Assembly (NCBI GenBank): GCA_964473025.1
Contig: CAYYMZ010000008.1
Coordinates: 1-36,520 of the forward strand
Reading direction: 5' to 3'
DNA: 36,520 bases
Source: CAYYMZ01 sp964473025
Lineage (GTDB): Bacteria > Patescibacteriota > UBA1384 > DTJR01
The notes below the pieces were generated by a model that was not told the origin of the DNA, searched no databases, and worked only from the letters and a program-made list of their open reading frames with translations. A program made the translations under genes and the position numbers. Shown in pieces: positions 31,026 to 36,520 of this stretch (its first letter is position 1; each line of letters starts with the position of its first letter).

Positions 31026-31134
31026 CCCCGTTAGAGAAGGCCGCCGACTCTGTCGGCGGTTATAGAATAATGTTTTCAATGGCGGTCTAATGCCGCCATT
31101 GAACTATTCGCGAAGCGCCCGTTCTCTAACGGGG
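31026..31134. mobile_element. Family B inverted-repeat element, copy 2, at the dockerin gene stop
   Basis: 109 nt bounded by CCCCGTTAGAGAA and TTCTCTAACGGGG with TTTA on both sides (31022-31025, 31135-31138). The right TTTA holds the TAA stop of the minus-strand dockerin-like gene. Inner hairpins: CCGCCGA-CTCTG-TCGGCGG and CAATGGCGG/CCGCCATTG (9 bp). The latter matches copy 1 with repaired pairing. No ORF. Confidence 0.78.
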
Positions 31135-31135
31135 T

Positions 31136-31528
31136 TTACGTCCGGTACGGGCAACTCTTATCGGTTCTTCCTTCTTGGCATTTCCAATATTTAAAAATCT
31201 GGACCATGTCCAGTGAGTCAATCAAGTTTTCGGTTCCCTGGGTATCGTCAACCAAGTTATAATCATTACTAACCGCCTTCCACTGGACAATCACTCCATT
31301 AACATCCAAAGCGTCAACAATGCCGTCGTCGATCACATCGCCCATGATTCTTGGCTCATCGGGGATTGGTGGCTGAGAGCTTGCGGCACGCTGTGGTTCT
31401 GACGGAATGGGAGGTGAAGGGATATCGGCGGTTGGCTGATTAACCCACATCCACCAGCTTAAAAGTCCGATTAAAAAAACAACGACCGTTGTCGAAAGAA
31501 AGGTGATAAAAATTGCTTTTCGGTTCAT
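31136..31528 (-). CDS. Membrane-anchored dockerin-like protein
   Basis: 130 aa. It has a signal anchor (FITFLSTTVVVFLIGLLSWW), a Pro/Ser linker, and then a dockerin-type duplicated Asp-rich calcium loop: GDVIDDGIVDALDVNGVIV and NLIDSLDMVQIFKYWKC. Dockerins bind cohesins, and in CPR such domains appear on surface proteins without cellulosomes. No cohesin is visible here. It overlaps the HU-like gene by 4 nt (ATGA), so translation is coupled. The stop codon lies in the target duplication of element B. Confidence 0.8.
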   Translation of the reverse strand: MNRKAIFITFLSTTVVVFLIGLLSWWMWVNQPTADIPSPPIPSEPQRAASSQPPIPDEPRIMGDVIDDGIVDALDVNGVIVQWKAVSNDYNLVDDTQGTENLIDSLDMVQIFKYWKCQEGRTDKSCPYRT

Positions 31529-32412
31529 GCTTTTTCAACCCTCAAATTAAAACTAGCCCCTCCGGAAGTTGGAATTGAATGGGCCCGGATTATTACCTTT
31601 CCTCTCATTTTACTATTTGAGAATATTTTTACAAATCTCTCCTGCGGGATATCGTAAACGTGCAGATCGAGGTAGCGCTCACAAAACTTTGCCACTGCAG
31701 ATTTGGGAAGTGCAGCGATTTTGCGCCTTGGTTTAACTTGAAAAATCTCAACTTTTTCTTCTTTATCCAAACTGAAACTCAAACCTTGAGCGCCATCGGT
31801 CACGATTGTTTTAAAAATGGCGCCAAAGAGCTTGCCCTCGGGGTAGCTTTCGAGGTTCGGACGCAATTGTCTTGCAACGTCGCCATTCTCAGATTGTTTC
31901 GCAAGATGTAAAAATTTTTTAATAATTACCTCACGCACCTTTTCGCGTTCAGCTTTTTGATAAATACGAAGCGGTTTAAATTTGAAAGGTTTAAACGCGG
32001 AGGGTTTTCTTTCGGCCGTTTCAGAAGACGCCGTTTTTTTCACCGGAATAACTTGCTCTTTGCTTGAGGCTGACTTTTCGCTTTGAGAGGGGACGGCCTT
32101 TGGTTTGGGACGCGGGATGGCTTTGCCGGTTAAGGTGCTTTTTAACTCCACGCCCGAACGGAATCTAACCGTTTTTTGTTCAAGCAGAAGCCGGGTTCTT
32201 TTGGTTCGAACCTGTTTTATCATCCGGCTTTTCCTGTTTAAGACGTAAAGCGTGCCAAAATGATCTAACCGGACCTTGCCCGCAGCTTTTAGGGACTGCA
32301 AAATTTCATCCTCCGATTCAAGGATGATTTTTCTGACTTTGGAGCGGGCTATCTGCAGTTCCTGGGCAATCTGACCGATAATCTGCTCTCGATTGAGTGT
32401 TTGATCCGCCAT
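31525..32412 (-). CDS. HU-like DNA-binding domain joined to a T4P-ATPase-like N-domain
   Basis: 295 aa from ATG 32412. An upstream in-frame start at 32451 would add 13 unlikely residues. Residues ~5-95 look like an HU/IHF monomer (LNREQIIGQIAQELQIARSK, VRLDHFGTLYVLNRKSR, TVRFRSGVELKSTL). A basic Ser/Lys/Pro linker follows. The C-terminal part (about 165-295) resembles the N-domain of GspE/PilB ATPases (GLSFSLDKEEKVEIFQ, AKFCERYLDLHVYDIPQ, HSIPTSGGASFNLRV), but no Walker motif or ATPase core follows. I infer a nucleoid or DNA-tethering protein. The second domain call is tentative. A TATTCT box lies 6 nt before the ATG. Confidence 0.65.
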   Translation of the reverse strand: MADQTLNREQIIGQIAQELQIARSKVRKIILESEDEILQSLKAAGKVRLDHFGTLYVLNRKSRMIKQVRTKRTRLLLEQKTVRFRSGVELKSTLTGKAIPRPKPKAVPSQSEKSASSKEQVIPVKKTASSETAERKPSAFKPFKFKPLRIYQKAEREKVREVIIKKFLHLAKQSENGDVARQLRPNLESYPEGKLFGAIFKTIVTDGAQGLSFSLDKEEKVEIFQVKPRRKIAALPKSAVAKFCERYLDLHVYDIPQERFVKIFSNSKMRGKVIIRAHSIPTSGGASFNLRVEKA

Positions 32413-32414
32413 AT

Positions 32415-32520
32415 TTATAGAATAACATGGAAACAGTGAATTATGAATCACGAATCATGTATTACGATTGAAATTTGAAATTAATTTTTGTTCTGTCAAT
32501 AATGAATTACATGGCAATCC
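32415..32520. repeat. AT-rich divergent spacer with reiterated words
   Basis: The gap between the divergent HU-like and dnaX genes carries ATGAATCACGAATCATG-type and AATTATGAAT/AATGAATTACATG words, imperfect copies of each other. It should hold promoters for both directions. No gene seen. Confidence 0.45.
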
Positions 32521-32562
32521 GCATTGCTTAATTTATTATCCATACATAATTCTAGAATTCTT

Positions 32563-34107
32563 ATGGCAACTTTGTATCGAAAATACCGTCCACAGGTTTT
32601 CTCCGAGGTGATCGGTCAAGATCACGTTGTTTTAACGCTGCAACGCGCTATCGTTGCAAACCGTGTCGGTCATGCTTACCTTTTTTGCGGCCCGCGCGGA
32701 GTCGGGAAAACAACCGTTGCCAGAATTTTGGCCAAAGCGGTTAATTGTGTTGGCAAAGGGGACAAACCCTGTGGCAAGTGCCAAAACTGCTTGGCGATAA
32801 CCGAAGGGAGCTTCGTTGATTTGATCGAAATCGATGCGGCCTCGAATCGCGGTATCGACGAAATCAGGGAACTGCGCGATAAGATCAAATTCTCTCCCTC
32901 AATCGGACGTAAAAAAGTTTATATTATTGACGAAGTTCACATGTTGACGAAAGAGGCCTTCAATGCGCTCTTAAAAACGCTTGAGGAGCCGCCGGCACAC
33001 AGTATTTTTGTTTTTGCCACAACCGAAATCAATAAAGTGCCGGAAACAGTCATTTCGCGCTGCCAGCGTTTCGATTTCCGCCTCGGTGATGAGAAGATGC
33101 TTGAAGACACGGTGCGGGGTCTTGCCAAGAAGGAAAAACTGAAAATTTCGGATGAAATAGTTAAAGCGATTTCAAAGTCAAGCGGCGGTTCGTACCGCGA
33201 TGCGACGTCGCTTTTGGACCAGCTTTCGTCGCATCTTGGCGAATCGGATTTGACCTATGAAGCGGCACTCAAACTTCTCAATTTAAGAAGCGGCGATCAA
33301 ACGAGAGAATTAATCGGAATTCTAAAATCACAAGATGCGTCCCGTGCAATCAAATATTTAAGTTTGCTTAAAGAAAAAGGGGCGGATTTTGAGCAGGTTT
33401 TATCTGGCTTAATTGTCGAGATGCGCCACGAGCTAATGCAAAAGATTACAAATCAAGAAAACGGCGCTTGGGAGAGAAAAACGCTTGCGCGCCTTATTGA
33501 GGCGGTAGGCCAAGCCAAAAATTCACCGATAGATACGCTGGCATTAGAGTTAGCGGTGATTGATATTTGTCTTACGTCCACTGAGGGCGCAAAAATTGAC
33601 GGTTTGTCGCAAGATGATCAAAAGATTAAGGAAGCGGAAGCGAACGCTGAGGTTGGAAAGCCAGCCGATCAGCCTACGGCTGACCAGCCGAAGGCTGGAA
33701 AACCGGTTGCGGTTGACGGGCGGAACGTCAACCTAAATAAATCAGAACAAACATCTGAAAAAGCGGTAAAAGAAAAAGCCGAACCAAACCAGAGAGTACT
33801 CAATCCAAAGGATTTTTCTACATTAAGCTTTGATAGCGCAAAAAAAGCGGCGATTGTCGAATTGGTAGCCCTTAAAAACAAGCCCCTTGCATCACTTTTG
33901 GGGTCTAGCCAATGGCATTACGATTCGGGGAAGCTAACGATTCATGTCGAATATGGATTGCACAAAGACAAAATCATGAGCTTAAAAAGCCGTGCTATCT
34001 TAAGCGAGGCGATTGAAGAGGTGATGGGGGCCGTACCGCCGCTAAAATGCGAAGTTACAAACCACGAGGATTTGGAAGAAGGAATCAATTCTGTTTTTGC
34101 GCTTTGA
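32563..34107 (+). CDS. dnaX: DNA polymerase III gamma/tau subunit
   Basis: 514 aa from ATG 32563, as MATLYRKYRPQVFSEVIGQ is the family start. The clamp-loader ATPase has Walker A GPRGVGKTT, zinc cysteines in CVGKGDKPCGKCQNC, Walker B VYIIDEVHML and sensor 1 in FVFATTEINKVPETV. A linker with ADQPTADQPKAGKP is written in palindromic DNA (33661-33698). A tau-like C-terminal domain follows. It loads the sliding clamp. A -10-like TAGAAT (32553-32558) sits 4 nt before the ATG and there is no Shine-Dalgarno. Confidence 0.95.
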   Translation: MATLYRKYRPQVFSEVIGQDHVVLTLQRAIVANRVGHAYLFCGPRGVGKTTVARILAKAVNCVGKGDKPCGKCQNCLAITEGSFVDLIEIDAASNRGIDEIRELRDKIKFSPSIGRKKVYIIDEVHMLTKEAFNALLKTLEEPPAHSIFVFATTEINKVPETVISRCQRFDFRLGDEKMLEDTVRGLAKKEKLKISDEIVKAISKSSGGSYRDATSLLDQLSSHLGESDLTYEAALKLLNLRSGDQTRELIGILKSQDASRAIKYLSLLKEKGADFEQVLSGLIVEMRHELMQKITNQENGAWERKTLARLIEAVGQAKNSPIDTLALELAVIDICLTSTEGAKIDGLSQDDQKIKEAEANAEVGKPADQPTADQPKAGKPVAVDGRNVNLNKSEQTSEKAVKEKAEPNQRVLNPKDFSTLSFDSAKKAAIVELVALKNKPLASLLGSSQWHYDSGKLTIHVEYGLHKDKIMSLKSRAILSEAIEEVMGAVPPLKCEVTNHEDLEEGINSVFAL

Positions 34108-34118
34108 GCTGCTTAGGT

Positions 34119-34124
34119 TATAAT
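34119..34124 (+). promoter_or_regulatory. -10 box of dnaB
   Basis: TATAAT with TTGCGC about 16 bp upstream inside the end of dnaX. Transcription would start near 34131, leaving a ~17-nt leader without a Shine-Dalgarno site before ATG 34148. Confidence 0.6.
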
Positions 34125-34147
34125 TGGAGTCCAATTTAAAAGTTTAT

Positions 34148-35506
34148 ATGGCTAATAAGGAAGAAGAAAAACAAGGCAAAATACCGCCGCAAAACATCGA
34201 GGCGGAACAAGCGGTTCTCGGTGCCGTTTTGGTTGACAAAGACGCTCTATATAAAGTTGCCGGATCAATTGCGGCGGATGATTTTTACCGCGAAGACCAC
34301 AAAACCATCTATTCGGCAATGCTTGAACTGTTTGAAAAACGCTCGCCGATTGATTTAGTTACGATAAACGACGAGCTGAAGAAAAAAAACCTGTTAGACA
34401 AGGCGGGTGGAGCGACTTATCTGACCCATCTTGCCAACGAAGTGGTTAGTTCTGCCCACATTCAAAACCACGCCCAAATTGTTTCTGAAAAAGCGATTTT
34501 AAGACGCCTGATTTCAGCGGCAACCTCGATTATCGAGGAGAGTTTCACTGAGCGGGAAGATATCCCAACCATTTTGGACAAATCAGAGCAGGTTTTGTTT
34601 GCGGTTTCGCAAAAATTTACGACCGATCAGTTTACGCCGATTAAAGATATTCTGGTTGATACCTTTGACCGGATTAACGAGCTTCACGAGAATAAAGGAC
34701 AGCTGCGCGGCATTTCAAGCGGTTTTCGCGATATGGATAATCTTTTGGCCGGATTTCAGAAGTCGGATCTGGTTATTTTGGCCGCCCGCCCTTCAATGGG
34801 GAAAACAACCCTGGCTCTAAACATGGCGATTCACGTGGCGTCTCGAGAAAAAATTCCGGTGGGAATATTTTCTCTGGAAATGAGCCGTGATCAACTGGTT
34901 GACGGGCTTTTGACAATGGAAGCGGGCATAGACAGCTGGCGGCTTCGTACGGGCAACTTGAACGAAGATGATTTTCCAAAACTAAACTACGCCATGGGTG
35001 TTTTATCTGAATCACCGATTTTCATTGACGATTCGCCAACCTTATCCGTTTTAGAAATTAGATCCCGGGCCAGAAAACAGCAAGCAGAAACCGGTTTGGG
35101 TTTGATTATCGTTGATTATCTGCAGCTTATGGAATCAAAATCACGCAATTCTAATGACTTTAACCGCGTGCAGGAAGTATCAGACATTTCGCGAGGCCTT
35201 AAAGCGTTGGCGCGCGAACTTAAGGTTCCGGTTATCGCGCTTTCACAGTTATCCCGTGCCGTTGAACAGCGCCCCGACAAGCGGCCGATGCTCTCTGATC
35301 TTCGGGAATCAGGTTCAATCGAACAAGACGCTGACGTGGTGATGTTTATTTATCGCGAAGATTATTACGATCCCGATACCGAAAAGAAAGGCGTCGCTCA
35401 AATTTTGGTGAGAAAACACCGCAATGGCCCGACCGGTGAAATAGATCTATTTTTTCATCCGGAGCTTAGAAAATTTACGACGATGGAGAGGAAACGGGAA
35501 GGATAG
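34148..35506 (+). CDS. dnaB: Replicative DNA helicase
   Basis: 452 aa from ATG 34148 (the in-frame TTG at 34124 overlaps the -10 box). The N-terminal domain is PPQNIEAEQAVLGAVLVDKD. The RecA-like domain has Walker A ARPSMGKTTLALN, SLEMSRDQLVDGLL, Walker B LGLIIVDYLQLM, LKVPVIALSQLSRAVEQRPD and the arginine-finger region. It unwinds DNA as a hexamer ahead of DnaE and DnaX. Its TAG stop adjoins an inverted-repeat element. Confidence 0.96.
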   Translation: MANKEEEKQGKIPPQNIEAEQAVLGAVLVDKDALYKVAGSIAADDFYREDHKTIYSAMLELFEKRSPIDLVTINDELKKKNLLDKAGGATYLTHLANEVVSSAHIQNHAQIVSEKAILRRLISAATSIIEESFTEREDIPTILDKSEQVLFAVSQKFTTDQFTPIKDILVDTFDRINELHENKGQLRGISSGFRDMDNLLAGFQKSDLVILAARPSMGKTTLALNMAIHVASREKIPVGIFSLEMSRDQLVDGLLTMEAGIDSWRLRTGNLNEDDFPKLNYAMGVLSESPIFIDDSPTLSVLEIRSRARKQQAETGLGLIIVDYLQLMESKSRNSNDFNRVQEVSDISRGLKALARELKVPVIALSQLSRAVEQRPDKRPMLSDLRESGSIEQDADVVMFIYREDYYDPDTEKKGVAQILVRKHRNGPTGEIDLFFHPELRKFTTMERKREG

Positions 35507-35644
35507 GCGAGACATCTTTATTTCTCGGCACGCATCAATTTTCCCAGCGTGAAAATTGTGCTCAATCTCGGCCTCGCTCTTCCGCCTTGGGCGAAAACCA
35601 TGCCCGCTCGGCCTCCGAACGGCCTCAAAACAAAATGTCTCGCC
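35506..35644. mobile_element. Inverted-repeat element D at the dnaB stop
   Basis: 139 nt with GGCGAGACAT and ATGTCTCGCC as 10-bp terminal arms, followed inward by similar T-rich stretches. The first G is the last base of the dnaB TAG. ATA lies on both sides, possibly a 3-bp duplication. Inner hairpins: CAATTTTC/GAAAATTG, CGCC-TTG-GGCG and GGCC-N7-GGCC. Single copy in this window. The 63-aa frame crossing it is not credible. Confidence 0.55.
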
Positions 35645-35708
35645 ATATATAAAGGGCAAAAGTGCCTGCGGAAGCTTCTTCAAAAGAATATTGACTTGCT
35701 TTTTGATT

Positions 35709-35752
35709 TAAAAAAAAGAAGGGCAGGCGGCGCTAGGTAGCGCAACCTGCCC
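35709..35752 (-). terminator. Terminator of orphan cassette 3
   Basis: On the minus strand GGGCAGGTTGCGCT, loop ACCT, AGCGCCGCCTGCCC, then TTCTTTTTTTT. One mismatch. The tail style matches the terminators at 21481 and 26028. Confidence 0.88.
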
Positions 35753-35776
35753 ATGGGATAGGGGGACAGCCCTGAG

Positions 35777-35816
35777 CTAACCTGACTCAGGCTCAATGCC
35801 TCGGCTTTTCAACTCG
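35777..35816 (-). pseudogene. Degenerate second copy of the cassette 3 C-terminal end
   Basis: Downstream of the CDS at 35868, another frame encodes AELKSRGIEPESG and then TAG. It mirrors the end of that CDS, REELRKRGIEPCE, with shared DNA CGAGGCATTGAGCC-like blocks. It has no start codon of its own, so it looks like a leftover of a tail duplication or a decayed paralog. Confidence 0.5.
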
Positions 35817-35867
35817 GCATCGACGTGCCCTCCCTTCGTGGATCGCCTGTTCCAGATTGGCTGCTAC

Positions 35868-36083
35868 TCATTCACATGGCTCAATGCCGCGTTTTCTCAG
35901 TTCCTCCCTGATAGCCTCCCTCTCTTCTTCGGAGTGGTGACCAAAAATGCGGTTCCCCATGAAGTCTCTCGAGGAGAGAGTAAGGGAGAACAGTCTCTCC
36001 TGCAGACTTTCATTGCTACTCTGCAAGGCTTCTTCGGTCAGAATTTCCCTTCGTGCGGCCAAATCGTCATCGTGATGTGCCAT
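35868..36083 (-). CDS. Orphan cassette 3: small charged protein
   Basis: 71 aa from ATG 36083, chosen for AAAAGGAGA upstream. A longer frame to 36137 lacks a site. It starts MAHHDDDLAARREILTEEAL and ends helically in SEEEREAIREELRKRGIEP. Soluble and charged, no known motif. It has its own promoter at 36139-36167 and a terminator downstream. G/C-richer than dnaB. Confidence 0.68.
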   Translation of the reverse strand: MAHHDDDLAARREILTEEALQSSNESLQERLFSLTLSSRDFMGNRIFGHHSEEEREAIREELRKRGIEPCE

Positions 36084-36138
36084 TATACTCTCCTTTTCAC
36101 GACATCTATTAATAAGTGCTATCAACGAACGACTCATT

Positions 36139-36167
36139 AGATTATCACTTTTATCAATTTTTGTAAA
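36139..36167 (-). promoter_or_regulatory. Promoter of orphan cassette 3
   Basis: Minus strand: TTTACA (36167-36162), 17-bp spacer, TAATCT (36144-36139). Expected start near 36133, leader about 50 nt with AAGGAGA before ATG 36083. Confidence 0.65.
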
Positions 36168-36189
36168 GAGTAAGAATCAATAATATTAT

Positions 36190-36425
36190 GCAAAACAAAA
36201 GAGCGCATGAAGTTGAGTAATCGGCAATAATTATTTTAATTTATGTGCCGCTCATCACGCGCTCTTTATTTGCCAAAGCTTTTGACGTCCAACCGGGCAG
36301 AAACTGCTAAGTTAGATATCGTGCTCTGGTCTTAACTCCCGCGATGCAAAGGTGCTACTGAGTGCAAACTTGTCATGGCTTAAAGCTAGATCATTTGGTT
36401 TACAAGCCCTCCTTCAAACCTTGAC
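36190..36425 (-). ncRNA. Candidate small RNA with own promoter and terminator
   Basis: About 235 nt between a sigma70-like promoter and a hairpin terminator, with no plausible ORF. The 3' end is a long stem: AAAGAGCGC/GCGCTCTTT (36198-36267) with an inner CGGCA/TGCCG pair, then TGTTTTG. The 5' end can fold as GGTTT-N14-AAACC with an AGGAGGG-bearing loop. I do not recognise a riboswitch or 6S RNA. Upstream of cassette 3 it may be an independent RNA. Confidence 0.5.
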
Positions 36426-36431
36426 TGTCTT

Positions 36432-36460
36432 ATACTACCACATGTTATATAACTTGTCAA
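36432..36460 (-). promoter_or_regulatory. Strong sigma70-like promoter near the right end
   Basis: Minus strand: TTGACA (36460-36455), 17-bp spacer, TAGTAT (36437-36432). This is the best promoter match in the window. It reads into the candidate small RNA. To its right, up to 36520, I see only a CCTG-N8-CAGG hairpin. Confidence 0.75.
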
Positions 36461-36520
36461 GTCCCTGTACTGGTTGGGGACATCGGTAACACTTGCCTGT
36501 ATTTTATCAGGTAATTTATT

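Noticed and set aside
35549..35740. 63-aa plus-strand ORF after dnaB
   Set aside because: It crosses the inverted-repeat element and the cassette 3 terminator, has no ribosome-binding site, and is odd in composition.
1..36520. Recoded TGA (Gly or Trp) as in Gracilibacteria or Absconditabacteria
   Set aside because: TGA ends several complete genes (dnaX, yraN-neighbour MGMT-like, HU-like, cassette 3) at expected lengths, and tryptophan uses TGG. The code is standard.
1..36520. CRISPR array or cas genes
   Set aside because: No regularly spaced direct repeats and no Cas-like proteins. The repeats present are isolated inverted-repeat elements or AT-rich spacers.

Overview
This window reads like a chromosomal stretch of a Candidate Phyla Radiation (Patescibacteria) bacterium. 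The evidence is a PrgI / TraC-like / VirB4 gene run, compact housekeeping genes, ribosomal proteins bS6 and bL19 with long charged tails, several genes lacking Shine-Dalgarno sites, and AT-rich word-like spacers. TGA is used as a stop, so the code is standard (table 11). The rank below CPR cannot be fixed from the sequence alone. A 10-base N gap lies inside dnaE.

Layout. 1-6527 (minus): a conjugation-type ATPase locus (PrgI, TraC-like, VirB4), then a PEGA-domain membrane protein and a truncated solute-binding lipoprotein. 6690-11188: a PH-domain membrane protein (plus), then minus-strand four-helix-bundle protein, WecA/TagO-type phosphosugar transferase, ndk, M16 peptidase and efp. 11201-12686 (minus): rpsF-ssb-rpsR. 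13019-17320 (minus): ddl, a NYN-domain protein, a cupredoxin-like lipoprotein, an MGMT-like protein and a MacB-like ABC pair. 17472-20253: surface and membrane proteins (HExxH protein with an Ig-like domain, an anchored protein, an M23 peptidase, a 43-aa membrane peptide). 20283-20505: tRNA-Gln(CUG) flanked by broken tRNA pieces. 21525-24285 (minus): gltX, yraN, rplS, rpmA. 26264-35506: dnaE, then minus-strand dockerin-like and HU-like genes, then dnaX and dnaB.

Between these core genes are two kinds of accessory DNA. The first is a set of GC-richer orphan cassettes (20664-21526, 24407-26075, 35709-36167). Each has its own promoter, strong ribosome-binding sites and a hairpin terminator ending in a shared GCCC-TTCTTT style tail. 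None of their proteins resembles a family I know. Two further stretches (30023-30828 plus; 36190-36425 minus) have promoters and terminators but no credible ORF, and look like structured RNAs. The first is about 800 nt and dense in long helices.

The second kind is small inverted-repeat-bounded multi-hairpin elements of 105-140 nt. Family A (two copies, both exactly 123 nt) and family B (two copies, 106 and 109 nt) have perfect 4-bp direct repeats at their edges. Copies of A and B sit exactly on the stop codons of dnaE and of the dockerin-like gene, so that the target duplication rebuilds the stop. A shortened B-like element abuts the rpsF stop, and a single-copy element of another type abuts the dnaB stop. 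Family C (two copies) keeps internal sequence while its closing helix changes sequence but stays paired. No transposase is visible, so these look like non-autonomous elements mobilised in trans, or structured RNA elements.
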